Positions 34,316 through 43,980 of a DNA stretch of 64,000 nt are shown one piece after another. Position 1 is the first letter of the stretch. Each line of letters opens with the position of its first letter. Position numbers and translations under genes: made by a program. The notes below the pieces were generated by a model. It did no database searches. It saw only the letters and a program-made list of their open reading frames with translations, and was not told where the DNA came from. This stretch comes from Catelliglobosispora koreensis DSM 44566 (GTDB lineage Bacteria; Actinomycetota; Actinomycetes; Mycobacteriales; Micromonosporaceae): assembly GCF_000379685.1 (NCBI RefSeq), contig NZ_KB903250.1, positions 620,624 to 684,623 on the forward strand, in the 5' to 3' direction.

Positions 34316-35158
34316 GTGGACCGCGCCGCGCTTGTCTCGCTAGCCCAGAAATGCCTGCTCCCTGACGATGCCGCCGAAGCTTCGGCAATCGTCGATGCTC
34401 TTACCCGCGACCCGATCGCGGTGATCACCCGATTCGACGGCGACACCCTCATCGGCGCGGCCGTGGCCAGCTCTGGGCACAAAGACGCCACCGCGGCCCA
34501 CCTCGACCTGCTGCTCGTCGACCCGGCCCACCAGCGGCAGGGCATCGCGACGTCGATGCTCGAAGAACTCGAAACGAAGGTCACCGGCTACGCGAAGATC
34601 GTCGTCAGGGGCAACGCTCCCGACTACGCCTGGCCGGGCGTCGATGTGCGCTACACCCCGGCGATCTGCACGCTGCAAAAGCTCGGCTACGTGCACGACA
34701 CCACGGCTTGGAACATGAGCGCTCCGCTGCCCGTTCCCGTGGCCGCCAAGGACCGTCCACTCCCGCCGGACATAGTGGTCAGACGCGCCGCGAAAGAGGA
34801 CCTCAGCGCACTGCTGCCCGTCGTGCTGGGCGAGTGGGGACAGGCCTGGGTCACCGAGATCGAGCGCTCCGTTCTGGGAGCTGGCGGCGTTCACCTAGCG
34901 ATCCGCGGCAACGAGCCGGTGGCGTTCGCCGCCTGGGGCGGGTGCCATCCCAGTTATTTCGGCCCGATGGGCACGTTGCCCAGTGCCGGTGGGCTCGGGC
35001 TGGGCAGCATTCTCCTGCGCCGGTGCCTCGATGATCAGGCTGCCCTTGGCTTGTCTAAAGCACAGATCGGCTGGGTCGGCCCGGTGCCGTTCTACTCATC
35101 AGCCTGCGGCGCCTTCATTGAGCGAGTCTTCTTCCTGTTCGCCAAACCGCTCAAATGA
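34316..35158 (+). CDS. Two-domain GNAT acetyltransferase
   Basis: 280 aa from the GTG at 34316, 11 nt after the subtilase stop. The N-terminal GNAT has LLVDPAHQRQGIATSMLEELE (about 64-84); the C-terminal half is shorter and lacks a clear acetyl-CoA loop apart from GGLGLGSILLRRCLDD. It may be co-transcribed with the subtilase; alternatively TAGTCT, which ends 8 nt upstream, may give it its own leaderless start. Substrate unknown. Confidence 0.82.
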   Translation: MDRAALVSLAQKCLLPDDAAEASAIVDALTRDPIAVITRFDGDTLIGAAVASSGHKDATAAHLDLLLVDPAHQRQGIATSMLEELETKVTGYAKIVVRGNAPDYAWPGVDVRYTPAICTLQKLGYVHDTTAWNMSAPLPVPVAAKDRPLPPDIVVRRAAKEDLSALLPVVLGEWGQAWVTEIERSVLGAGGVHLAIRGNEPVAFAAWGGCHPSYFGPMGTLPSAGGLGLGSILLRRCLDDQAALGLSKAQIGWVGPVPFYSSACGAFIERVFFLFAKPLK

Positions 35159-35185
35159 GGTCGTTGCCTGCCGCAAGATGAAACT

Positions 35186-36604
35186 GTGGTGAAACAGGAT
35201 GAAACGGTAGCTCAGTACAATCCCGGCGCAGCCATCATGATTTCGGCCGCCGCGGCTGTTGGTGGCTTCCTCTTCGGCTACGACACCTCAGTCATCAACG
35301 GCACCGTGGACGCCCTGGAAATAACGTTCGGCCTGAGCAAGGTCGTGCTCGGATTCGTCGTATCCTCCGCGCTGCTCGGCTGTGCCGTGGGCGCGTGGTT
35401 CGCCGGCCCGCTGGCTGACCGTCTCGGCCGCGTCAAAGTCATGCTGCTCGCCGCCGCCCTGTTCATCATCAGCGCCATCGGTTCGGCACTGGCGTTCGCC
35501 GCCTGGGACCTGACGATCTGGCGCGTCATCGGTGGTTTCGGCGTTGGAGCGGCAAGCGTCATAGCACCCGCCTATATCGCCGAGATCGCGCCGGCCAAGA
35601 TGCGAGGCCGGCTGGGCTCGCTGCAACAACTCGCCATCGTCCTGGGCATCTTCGTCGCCCTGCTCACCGACTATCTGCTCGCCGAAGCCGCGGGCGGAGA
35701 TCCCAACGCGAGCGTCCCGTGGGGCGGTGCCGCCTGGCGCTGGATGTTTGCCACGGCTGTCATCCCGGCGGCCATTTACGCGATCCTCGCCCTGCAGATT
35801 CCGGAGTCACCGCGCTATCTCGTCCGCCGTGGCATGATCCAGCAGGCCAAGGAAGTGCTGACCCGGGTGCTCGGCGGCAACGTGGACCAGAAGGTCATCG
35901 AGATCAAGCAGTCGCTGGCCGGGGCGAGCGATCAGATTAAGCTATCCGCGCTCAAGGGCAGCGCCCTCGGGCTCAAGCCCATCGTGTGGGTCGGCATCCT
36001 GCTCTCGGTCTTCCAGCAGTTCGTCGGCATCAACGTGATCTTCTACTACTCCTCCTCGCTGTGGGCCTCGGTCGGTTTCAGCCAGTCGAACTCGTTGCTG
36101 ATCACCGTGATCACCAGCGTCACCAACATCGTGACCACCCTCATCGCGATCGCGCTCGTGGACAAGATCGGGCGCAAGCCGCTGCTCATCATCGGTGCGA
36201 CCGGCATGGTGATCACGCTGGGTCTCATGGCGTTCTGCTTCAGCAACGCCATCCAATCCGTTGACGCGGCAGGAGAGACCGTCACGAGCCTCCCCGGTGC
36301 GTACGGCAAGATCGCCTTGGTGGCAGCCAACCTTTACGTCGTCTCGTTCGGCATGAGCTGGGGTCCCGTGGTCTGGGTGCTCCTAGGCGAGATGTTCAAC
36401 AACGTGATCCGGGTGACCGCCCTGGCCGTCGCGGCCTCGGCACAGTGGATCGCGAACTGGCTGATCACCGCCACGTTCCCGGCGCTTTCCAACATAGGGC
36501 TCAGCTTCGCCTACGGCCTTTACGCGATGTTCGCGTTGCTTGCCCTGCTCTTCGTGCTCAAGTTCGTCAAAGAAACCAAGGGACGTGAACTCGAGTCCAT
36601 GTAG
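35186..36604 (+). CDS. MFS sugar porter
   Basis: 472 aa, twelve membrane segments, proton-coupled sugar symporter of the sugar-porter family. Signatures: GGFLFGYDTSVINGT in TM1, GPLADRLGRVKVML in loop 2-3, PESPRYLVRRG before the central loop, QQFVGINVIFYYSSSLW in TM7, and the final KETKGRELESM. The GTG start has CAAGAT 6 nt upstream, a near -10 box. Glucose, xylose, arabinose or inositol are typical substrates; I cannot choose. Confidence 0.93.
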   Translation: MVKQDETVAQYNPGAAIMISAAAAVGGFLFGYDTSVINGTVDALEITFGLSKVVLGFVVSSALLGCAVGAWFAGPLADRLGRVKVMLLAAALFIISAIGSALAFAAWDLTIWRVIGGFGVGAASVIAPAYIAEIAPAKMRGRLGSLQQLAIVLGIFVALLTDYLLAEAAGGDPNASVPWGGAAWRWMFATAVIPAAIYAILALQIPESPRYLVRRGMIQQAKEVLTRVLGGNVDQKVIEIKQSLAGASDQIKLSALKGSALGLKPIVWVGILLSVFQQFVGINVIFYYSSSLWASVGFSQSNSLLITVITSVTNIVTTLIAIALVDKIGRKPLLIIGATGMVITLGLMAFCFSNAIQSVDAAGETVTSLPGAYGKIALVAANLYVVSFGMSWGPVVWVLLGEMFNNVIRVTALAVAASAQWIANWLITATFPALSNIGLSFAYGLYAMFALLALLFVLKFVKETKGRELESM

Positions 36605-36725
36605 GACACGCTCGGGCGCAGATCTTCCATTGTGGCCTCTGCCTGCGCAGATGCGGACACCTCAGCGCAAGCTCCGCATACCACTCGCCCCATGCGCTGT
36701 GCAGACGCTACTCTCATTGCCGTCT

Positions 36726-36736
36726 TGAACAGTTCC
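36726..36736. promoter_or_regulatory. TGAACAGTTCC site upstream of the XRE regulator
   Basis: TGAACAGTTCC, with palindromic core GAAC-A-GTTC, lies 26 nt upstream of the HTH gene start. The identical 11-mer recurs at 37982-37992 upstream of the small-protein pair. It is a candidate operator for the HTH/DUF5753 protein. Confidence 0.5.
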
Positions 36737-36762
36737 CGTCGTGAACAGAGGAAGGTGATCCG

Positions 36763-37641
36763 GTGCCCAGCCCACTCGTGCGCAGGATTCGCCTTGGCTA
36801 TGCGATTAGGACACTTCGCGACGACCTCAGCCTCACCGCGGAAGCCTTCGCCAAACGGTCGCAGTCACTGACCCGGCTCGACGTGACACGGCTGGAGACA
36901 GCCGCCCTGCGGCGGCCAGACCTGGGCAAGGTCATGGCCTGTTTGGAAGCAGCCGGAGTCGACGAAGGCTCAGCCCGCTGGCACGAGATCGTCCGCATGG
37001 CGCGCGACGGGGGCAAGAAAGGCGTCTGGTGGGAGAAAGCTGAGTTCAGTGGGATATCAGAGCGGCAGAAGCGATGCGCCGATGTCGAATGTGGAGCCGT
37101 CACGATCCGCCACTACCACAACTCCCTCATTCCCTGGATGTTGCAGACACGTGAGTACATAGAGGCTCGCGACCACGCCTGGCGCGAGGAAGGCGCACAG
37201 ATCGACCCCATCCAAGGCATCTCGCGGCTTCGCCGGCAGGCAGAAGTCACTGGCGAGGCCGGACCACAGATCTCCATCGTGATCGAGGAACAGGTAATCC
37301 GCCGTCCCCTGGTGGATCGCCCGGTCATGGCAAGGCAGCTACGGCACCTAGCCGAGACCACCGAGACGAATCCGCGTATTGACCTGCGGCTGTTGCCCGT
37401 CGACGCGCAATTCGGCCGGCACAGCACTCCCCTCATGCCGTTTGATCTATTCACCTACGAAGATCCGGGTGACGGCACCGCGATGATGATCCCTACCATC
37501 AACGACGACGTATTGGTGACCGAAGCCGCCGAGGTCGAACCATACGTGCACCTGTGGGACAGGCTGCGCGATGCCGCTCTGTCCCAAGTGGACACAGCGG
37601 CATTCATTGCACAGGCGGCCGCCAAGCTGGTGGCCAGATAG
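36763..37641 (+). CDS. XRE-type regulator with DUF5753
   Basis: 292 aa. N-terminal HTH_31-type domain (about 5-70: RRIRLGYAIRTLRDDLSLTAEAFAKRSQ) and a C-terminal DUF5753 sensor domain (about 105-285, starting around the WMLQTREYIEA segment). Such proteins pair with small DUF397 proteins in actinomycetes; some pairs (the Scr1/Scr2 type) behave as toxin-antitoxin-like or developmental regulators. GTG start with GGAAGG upstream. The DUF397 gene follows after 14 nt. Confidence 0.92.
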   Translation: MPSPLVRRIRLGYAIRTLRDDLSLTAEAFAKRSQSLTRLDVTRLETAALRRPDLGKVMACLEAAGVDEGSARWHEIVRMARDGGKKGVWWEKAEFSGISERQKRCADVECGAVTIRHYHNSLIPWMLQTREYIEARDHAWREEGAQIDPIQGISRLRRQAEVTGEAGPQISIVIEEQVIRRPLVDRPVMARQLRHLAETTETNPRIDLRLLPVDAQFGRHSTPLMPFDLFTYEDPGDGTAMMIPTINDDVLVTEAAEVEPYVHLWDRLRDAALSQVDTAAFIAQAAAKLVAR

Positions 37642-37655
37642 TTAAGGAAGGCCCA

Positions 37656-37862
37656 ATGGCAACAGGCAAGTTCACCGTGTGGCAGAAGGCCACGAAATCC
37701 GGTGACGCGAACGGCTGCTTCGAGATTTGCTTCGACGTGCCGGGGGTTGTCGCGGTCCGCGACAGCAAGCTCGGTGGCGCCAGCCCGGTCCTTGAGTTCA
37801 CTGATCACGAGTTCGCGTGCTTCAAGGATGGCATCTTGAAGGGTGAGTTCGAACGAGCCTAG
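37656..37862 (+). CDS. DUF397 small partner protein
   Basis: 68 aa. DUF397 signature: VWQKATKSGDANGCFEICFD, then VAVRDSKLG, PVLEFTDHEFACFKDGI. The ATG at 37656 has a GGAAGG ribosome-binding site; longer in-frame starts upstream overlap the HTH gene. Cognate partner of the upstream HTH/DUF5753 protein. Confidence 0.92.
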   Translation: MATGKFTVWQKATKSGDANGCFEICFDVPGVVAVRDSKLGGASPVLEFTDHEFACFKDGILKGEFERA

Positions 37863-37890
37863 CTTTCGATAGATCCTTTCGCTCGAGGTC

Positions 37891-37921
37891 AGAGCCGTAC
37901 CGCGATTGGCGGTGCGGCTCT
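37891..37921 (+). terminator. Terminator after DUF397
   Basis: AGAGCCGTACCGC pairs with GCGGTGCGGCTCT (13 bp, one G-U pair; loop GATTG), 29 nt after the DUF397 stop. Confidence 0.75.
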
Positions 37922-37980
37922 CACTATTCAGCGACACGCCGGGCTTCACCCTTGTGACCATGGTGCGCGACTGTCATTCT

Positions 37981-38160
37981 GTGAACAGTTCCAAACGCGA
38001 CAGTTCAGAACACGAAAAGTCTGGATCGTCGTTGCCGAGCTGGGCCACCATGCCTCCGCCGGTGGCCCGCCGCGAGTGCATTGAGGCGGGCACAGGACGC
38101 ACCCTTGCCCGCTTCGATGCCGCGCTGAGGGGTGTGACATGGCTGCACTCAACCTCATAG
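37981..38160 (+). CDS. Possible 59-aa hypothetical protein
   Basis: A GTG frame (start NSSKRDSSEHEKSG, end GVTWLHSTS) runs to 38160 and overlaps the next gene's ATG by 22 nt. The composition is hydrophilic, then basic. No ribosome-binding site or -10 box at the usual distance, and the start overlaps the TGAACAGTTCC repeat, so this is weak. A shorter start is possible at 38049. Confidence 0.25.
   Translation: MNSSKRDSSEHEKSGSSLPSWATMPPPVARRECIEAGTGRTLARFDAALRGVTWLHSTS
37982..37992. promoter_or_regulatory. Second TGAACAGTTCC site
   Basis: An exact copy of the 11-mer found upstream of the HTH/DUF5753 gene. It is followed after a short gap by ACAGTTCAGAAC, another GTTC/GAAC arrangement. Likely operator of the small-protein transcript at 38139. 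Confidence 0.45.
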
Positions 38161-38363
38161 AGATCGTGAACCATGGCCGCGACGAGCTAACCACCGCCGT
38201 CGATACCGTGCTGCTCCATCAGCGGGAAACCAGCGGAGACATGTGCCGGTGCATGCGTGTGTGGCCTTGCCCAGTCAATCTTCAAGCGGCCGCCTATGTC
38301 CGCTACTGGGAGTCGCGGCTCGCTGATCTCGAGGCCCAACTCGCCAATGTCACGCGTGCCTGA
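38139..38363 (+). CDS. Small protein with CRC-x5-CP motif
   Basis: 74 aa, helical, with CRCMRVWPCPV in the middle: three Cys in a C-x-C-x5-C pattern that could bind metal. Similar small Cys-motif proteins are common in actinomycetes near HTH/DUF397 genes, by my recollection; I assign no function. The end of the protein (ESRLADLEAQLANVT) looks like a short coiled coil. It ends 17 nt before the groEL terminator. Confidence 0.65.
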   Translation: MAALNLIEIVNHGRDELTTAVDTVLLHQRETSGDMCRCMRVWPCPVNLQAAAYVRYWESRLADLEAQLANVTRA

Positions 38364-38380
38364 CGAGAGTGGCACATAGA

Positions 38381-38415
38381 AAGCTGGCCCCGTCCACAAG
38401 GGACGGGGCCAGCTT
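38381..38415. terminator. Terminator of groEL (bidirectional)
   Basis: AAGCTGGCCCCGTCC pairs perfectly with GGACGGGGCCAGCTT (15 bp, loop ACAAG). On the minus strand it lies 17 nt past the groEL stop and is followed by TCTAT; on the plus strand it follows the small Cys-motif gene. Confidence 0.87.
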
Positions 38416-38432
38416 CGTTAAAGCTCGGACTA

Positions 38433-40091
<1,659 letters not shown>

Positions 40092-40155
40092 TTAGCCCGC
40101 GACGACCGGCTGCCACCATTCAGCAGCCCCACCGCTCCGACTTCTGGTCTTGTTT

Positions 40156-40182
40156 TTGGCACTCACACGCGGTGAGTGCCAA
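40156..40182 (-). promoter_or_regulatory. CIRCE element 1 (perfect)
   Basis: TTGGCACTC-N9-GAGTGCCAA is a perfect HrcA operator. It ends about 100 nt upstream of the groEL start. Confidence 0.95.
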
Positions 40183-40190
40183 TCACTTGT

Positions 40191-40217
40191 TTAGCACTCT
40201 CACCCGCCGAGTGCAAG
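40191..40217 (-). promoter_or_regulatory. CIRCE element 2 (imperfect)
   Basis: TTAGCACTC-N9-GAGTGCAAG keeps the 9-nt spacer and most CIRCE positions. It is centred 35 bp from the perfect copy, between that copy and the end of the upstream gene. Two operators suggest tight or cooperative HrcA control. Confidence 0.85.
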
Positions 40218-40229
40218 CGAAGTGAGTCT

Positions 40230-40961
40230 TCAGAGCACGGCAGCCTGCGCTGGAGTGGCTATTTCCCGCGCTTTCTCAGCAGTGCGGATGCGCAGGAAGA
40301 TCGCGTAGATCACTACCGAGCCGATCACGCCCATGGCTATGTCGATCAGGAAACTCAGCGCGACCGTGGCTCCAGCCGACGGCACCACGGCCTCCGCGAA
40401 GTCCAGCGCCCTGTCCACGGCGATCCCGGCCACGAGCCAGACGATGAGGACCGCGGCCGTCCGGACGGAAAAATGGGACAGCCTGAAAGCACGGGCCAGC
40501 CCGCGCCGCTCAACGAGCACCGCCAGCGGCAGCAGGATGAAAGCGAATGACAGGTAGTGGAAAACCAATTCGGCCACGGGGTGGCCGAGAAGCGGTGCCG
40601 CGCTGATGTCCAGCGTCATCGCGAAATAGACCGTATACGCGAGGTAGGGCGAGGACAGCATCACGAACAGCGCCCACAGTTTGAGCACCTGCCGCCAGTC
40701 CCGCAGAGCCGCGCGCACGGTGGCCCAAACCGCCATCTGTTCGCCGGATGCCCTTGCCTGCAAGACAATCAGGCTGGCCGCCCAAATCCATGCCGCGAGG
40801 AACTCGCCGAGAACCACGCTGACGGGGGTTAACGCGAGCGGGCTGACAAGTCCCGCGTGGACAGCGGCGAACGCGACGCCGAAGATGACGGCAAAAGGAA
40901 GCTGTGCCAGCAAACCGAGGAGCAGCAGACGTTTCCACGTGGCGGCGAGCAGGGCGAACAT
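40230..40961 (-). CDS. Six-TM membrane protein
   Basis: 243 aa with about six hydrophobic segments (for example LLLLGLLAQLPFAVIFGVAF and HYLSFAFILLPLAVLVE). It resembles generic actinobacterial integral membrane proteins of unknown function, and no motif stands out. TATCGT ends 8 nt before the ATG, so the message may be leaderless or nearly so. The gene ends 12 nt before CIRCE element 2; no terminator separates it from groEL, so read-through is possible. Confidence 0.8.
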   Translation of the reverse strand: MFALLAATWKRLLLLGLLAQLPFAVIFGVAFAAVHAGLVSPLALTPVSVVLGEFLAAWIWAASLIVLQARASGEQMAVWATVRAALRDWRQVLKLWALFVMLSSPYLAYTVYFAMTLDISAAPLLGHPVAELVFHYLSFAFILLPLAVLVERRGLARAFRLSHFSVRTAAVLIVWLVAGIAVDRALDFAEAVVPSAGATVALSFLIDIAMGVIGSVVIYAIFLRIRTAEKAREIATPAQAAVL

Positions 40962-40982
40962 GAAGGCGGACGATACACAAAA

Positions 40983-41028
40983 GAGCGAGGAGCCGGGCTA
41001 CCTTTTTGGGCAGCCGAGCCCCTCGCTC
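40983..41028 (-). terminator. Intrinsic terminator of the cold-shock gene
   Basis: GAGCGAGG and CCTCGCTC form the base of a long hairpin with further inner pairing (GGCTC with GAGCC-like runs). On the minus strand it is followed by TTTTGTG, a canonical U-run. It lies between the csp stop and the promoter of the 40961 gene. Confidence 0.85.
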
Positions 41029-41053
41029 GCGTCAGAAGTCTTTGTCTTGCGGT

Positions 41054-41257
41054 TTAGCCGATGACCCGGACCATCTCCGCCTGCGGGCCCTTTTGGCCCT
41101 GCGCGATCTCGAACTCGACGCGCTGTCCGTCCTCAAGCGACTTGTAGCCATCGGCCTGGATCGCGGAGAAGTGGACGAAAACATCCTGTCCACCGTCGAC
41201 CGCGATGAAGCCGTAGCCCTTCTCGCTGTTGAACCATTTGACGCTGCCCTGTGCCAC
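41054..41257 (-). CDS. Cold-shock protein (CspA family)
   Basis: 67 aa, single OB-fold cold-shock domain that binds single-stranded RNA/DNA. RNP1 is KGYGFIAVD and RNP2 VFVHFS; the protein begins [13 protein letters not shown]. The GTG at 41257 is chosen because GAGGAAG lies 6 nt upstream; a GTG five codons further up lacks support. A TAGCGT -10 box and a hairpin lie in the 5' region. Confidence 0.95.
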   Translation of the reverse strand: MAQGSVKWFNSEKGYGFIAVDGGQDVFVHFSAIQADGYKSLEDGQRVEFEIAQGQKGPQAEMVRVIG

Positions 41258-41311
41258 TGTGCACTTCCTCACTCTGTTTAGCTGGGTTCGGGTTCGTGCT
41301 CCCCGCGCCCC

Positions 41312-41341
41312 CGGCTGGAAAACAGCCGTCCTCGCACGCTA
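41312..41341 (-). promoter_or_regulatory. csp promoter and 5' UTR hairpin
   Basis: On the minus strand TAGCGT (41336-41341) is a -10 box that gives a ~72-nt leader. The first part of that leader forms a hairpin (CGGCTG/CAGCCG, loop of five, 41312-41328). Structured leaders on cold-shock genes often set temperature-dependent stability or translation; that is an inference here. Confidence 0.5.
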
Positions 41342-41417
41342 CACGAAGCAGTAGCCCTTCGGACAGACCCAAAACAGATAGCTGACACTCCCAGGGGCTG
41401 CGATTCGTTGGGTATTT

Positions 41418-42251
41418 ATGCGAAGAAGCTGGCTGAACGCATTGGCAACCGTAATCGCCATCGTGCTCACGGGATCCGGGATTACATTGATCTTCTTTGC
41501 TCGATCGCACGCGGGTCAGCAGCCGGCGGTGGGATCCAGCCCTTCGGGTTCGCGGCGCTTCCCCCGCGTCGCCCTTGACGGAGCTTCATTCGCCAGCTGG
41601 GCCATGCTCGACTTGAAGACCGGTGAACTCATTGGCTCGGCCAACCTGGCCGCACCCGGAGACACGATGTCCCTGGTCAAGGTGTGGATCGCCGCCGACT
41701 TTCTGTCCCGGGCGCGCTCCAAGCCAGACAGGGAAACGCTAGAGCGGCTCTCGGAGATGATTCGCGACTCCGATAACGACATCGCCACGGAATTCCACAA
41801 CCGCAACGCGACCAAGGCCAGCATCGAGCGGATGGTCCGCGTCTGCGGTTTGACCGACGCGCACGCGGGAACGGTCGAGTATCGCTGGTCCGACACCGTT
41901 ATTTCGGCGCGGGACACCGCCCGGCTGGGTGGGTGCGTGGCTGACGGGCGGGCCGCCGGGCCTTGGACCGCTTGGCTTTTAACCCAGATGAGGGGGGTAC
42001 GCGGTGACGGCGACTTTGGTCCGAGAAAAGCGTTTCCCGCCGCTGAGGCACGGGACATCGCGATCAAGAACGGCTGGTACGCACGGGAGGAAGACGGCCT
42101 GTGGCACGTCTCGTGCCTGGCGATCGGCGCGACGTGGAGCCTGGGTGTGCTTGTGCGTTACCCCGCTGAGGAAGGCATGGAGTTGGGCACCAGCCTCTGT
42201 GAATCGGCCGGTGCCCAACTGATGCCTTATCTCAGGCAGCAGGCGCCGTAA
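41418..42251 (+). CDS. Membrane-anchored serine hydrolase, beta-lactamase/PBP fold
   Basis: 277 aa. One N-terminal membrane segment (about 9-29), then an extracytoplasmic class-A-like fold. The three active-site motifs are all visible: Ser85-x-x-Lys88 (SLVK), Ser118-Asp-Asn120 (SDN) and Lys217-Asn-Gly219 (KNG). No clear omega-loop Glu166 equivalent can be assigned, so true beta-lactamase activity is uncertain; a D-Ala-D-Ala-interacting or esterase role is possible. No clear ribosome-binding site. The end overlaps convergent paaN by 20 nt. Confidence 0.85.
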   Translation: MRRSWLNALATVIAIVLTGSGITLIFFARSHAGQQPAVGSSPSGSRRFPRVALDGASFASWAMLDLKTGELIGSANLAAPGDTMSLVKVWIAADFLSRARSKPDRETLERLSEMIRDSDNDIATEFHNRNATKASIERMVRVCGLTDAHAGTVEYRWSDTVISARDTARLGGCVADGRAAGPWTAWLLTQMRGVRGDGDFGPRKAFPAAEARDIAIKNGWYAREEDGLWHVSCLAIGATWSLGVLVRYPAEEGMELGTSLCESAGAQLMPYLRQQAP

Positions 42252-43875
42252 CGGGCCGTCGTGATTGGACGATGCGGAACCGTCCGGCCACGAAAGCGCC
42301 GTCGGTCAGCGAGGCGTTGGCCGCCGGGTTGGCCCCGGAGGCGTGGAAGTCGGAGAACGCGGCTGACTGGTTGACGAACACGCCACCGGTCAGGTTCTGC
42401 GACAGGTGCACGCCGACTTCGACAGCGGCATCCTCGACGTCGTCGAGCACGGCGTCAGAGGTGCTGTAGACGCCAGCCGTGAGCGCACCCTTGGCACCGA
42501 CCGTTTCGCGGAAGATGCGGATGCTGTCCGATGTGGACTCGGTCGGGATCGCGAAACTCACCGGGCCGAAGCACTCGGTGGCATAGCCGTCGGTCACCTT
42601 GACGATCAGTGGCGTGCGCACGACCGCCCCCGGGTACGCGGGGTGGGTCACCTCAACGGAGTCGAGCACGACCTCGCCCATCTTGCGAGCCGCGTCGATG
42701 CGCTCCGGGATCTCGTCGTTCACGATGGCACCGGTCAGCTCGACGGCCTTGGCCGGGTCGGCGGTCAGCGCGGACACGGCACCGGCGATGCCCTGCACCA
42801 CTTCGTCGAAGCTCTTGTGCCCGGCCTCGGTCTCGATGCCGCCCTGCGGAATCAGGAGGTTCTGCGGTGTCGTGCACATCTGGCCGCTGTAGAGGATGAG
42901 CGAGAAGGCCAGGTTGCGGGTCATGCCCGCGAAGTCGTTGGTGGAGTCGATGATGACCGTGTTCACGCCGGCCTTCTCCGTGTAGACCAGCGCCTGCTTG
43001 GCGTTTTGCTCAAGCCAGTCACCAAAGGCGGTCGAGCCGGTGAAGTCGATGAGCTTGACCTCCGGCCGCAGCGCGAGGTCTTTCGTGATCGGGGCTTCGC
43101 GAGTGTCGGCCGCGAGCTGGACCACGTTGTGGTCGAAACCGGCTTCGGACAGCACTTCGCGGGCGACCTGAACGGTCATGGCCAGGGGCAGGACGGCGCG
43201 CGGGTGCGGCTTGACGATCACCGGGTTACCGGTCACGAGCGAGGCGAACAGGCCTGGCCACGAATTCCACGTCGGGAAGGTGTTGCAGCCGATCACCAGG
43301 CCGATGCCGCGCGGGGCGACGTGATAGGTCTTCTCCAGCGAGTCGGCCTTCTTCGTCCACGTCACCGACGGCACCTGGCGCGTCTGCTCGGCATAGCCAT
43401 AGGCGACGGCTTCGAGCGCACGGTCGAGCGCGTGCGGCCCACCGGCCTGAAACGCCATGACGAAGGCTTGCCCGGTGGTCGCGTGGACCGCGTTAGCTAG
43501 CTCAAAAACCCGCTTGTGCAAACGGGACAGGATTTCCAGGCTCACCCCGGCACGCACTTGCGGGCTGGCCTCACGCCAACCGCGCCAGGCGCCCTGTGCG
43601 TTAGTGATCAGCGTGTCCACAGACATCAGTGGATAACGGACCCCCAGCTCGATGCCGAGCGGGGAGATCTCGGGCGCGATCGTCTCCTTAGCGGACTGTC
43701 CCAGGGCGTAGTCCTTGCCGAGTGCCGCTTCGAAGGCGGCCTTTCCGTCGGCGGCGGCGGTTTCGCCGTACACCTTGGGGCTCGGCGATTCGGGGTAGGC
43801 CGACCAGTACCCGCGCTCGGAGATTGCCCGCAGAGCGGTGGTCAGAAGCTCCTCATGGGTGGCGAAGAAATCCAT
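42232..43875 (-). CDS. paaN: PaaN-type phenylacetate-degradation aldehyde dehydrogenase
   Basis: About 547 aa from the ATG at 43875; ATGs at 43884 and 43887 are equally possible. Aldehyde dehydrogenase fold of the actinobacterial PaaN family: GYWSAYPESPSPKVYGE near the start, VIGCNTFPTWNSWPGLFASL, IDFTGSTAFGDWLE and LYSGQMCTTPQNLLIPQGG with the catalytic Cys. The family is named for oxidising the ring-opened semialdehyde of phenylacetyl-CoA breakdown. No other paa gene is in the window, so the pathway assignment rests on family only. Confidence 0.88.
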   Translation of the reverse strand: MDFFATHEELLTTALRAISERGYWSAYPESPSPKVYGETAAADGKAAFEAALGKDYALGQSAKETIAPEISPLGIELGVRYPLMSVDTLITNAQGAWRGWREASPQVRAGVSLEILSRLHKRVFELANAVHATTGQAFVMAFQAGGPHALDRALEAVAYGYAEQTRQVPSVTWTKKADSLEKTYHVAPRGIGLVIGCNTFPTWNSWPGLFASLVTGNPVIVKPHPRAVLPLAMTVQVAREVLSEAGFDHNVVQLAADTREAPITKDLALRPEVKLIDFTGSTAFGDWLEQNAKQALVYTEKAGVNTVIIDSTNDFAGMTRNLAFSLILYSGQMCTTPQNLLIPQGGIETEAGHKSFDEVVQGIAGAVSALTADPAKAVELTGAIVNDEIPERIDAARKMGEVVLDSVEVTHPAYPGAVVRTPLIVKVTDGYATECFGPVSFAIPTESTSDSIRIFRETVGAKGALTAGVYSTSDAVLDDVEDAAVEVGVHLSQNLTGGVFVNQSAAFSDFHASGANPAANASLTDGAFVAGRFRIVQSRRPVTAPAA

Positions 43876-43912
43876 GCGCTCCATCATGCCGCACCCGTGA
43901 CCGCCAACACAC

Positions 43913-43926
43913 TTGAACGCGTTCAA
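43913..43926. promoter_or_regulatory. TetR-type operator 1 (overlaps -35)
   Basis: TTGAACGCGTTCAA is a perfect 14-bp palindrome. Its first six bases serve as -35 (TTGAAC), 17 nt before -10 box TAGCGT (43936-43941). A bound repressor would block RNA polymerase. It may also affect paaN, which starts 38 nt away on the other strand. Confidence 0.8.
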
Positions 43927-43953
43927 CTTGTGCTCTAGCGTGAGTGATGAGAG

Positions 43954-43967
43954 TTGAACACGTTCAA
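43954..43967. promoter_or_regulatory. TetR-type operator 2 (downstream of +1)
   Basis: TTGAACACGTTCAA is the same palindrome with one core change. It lies between the predicted transcription start (about 43948) and the ribosome-binding site, 41 bp from operator 1. Confidence 0.8.
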
Positions 43968-43980
43968 AAAGGAGTGCGAC

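Noticed and set aside
37906..37980. Longer start for the 59-aa hypothetical frame
   Set aside because: It begins inside the terminator hairpin after DUF397 and has no ribosome-binding site.
42406..43500. 364-codon frame opposite paaN
   Set aside because: Shadow of the conserved aldehyde dehydrogenase; no signal or motif.
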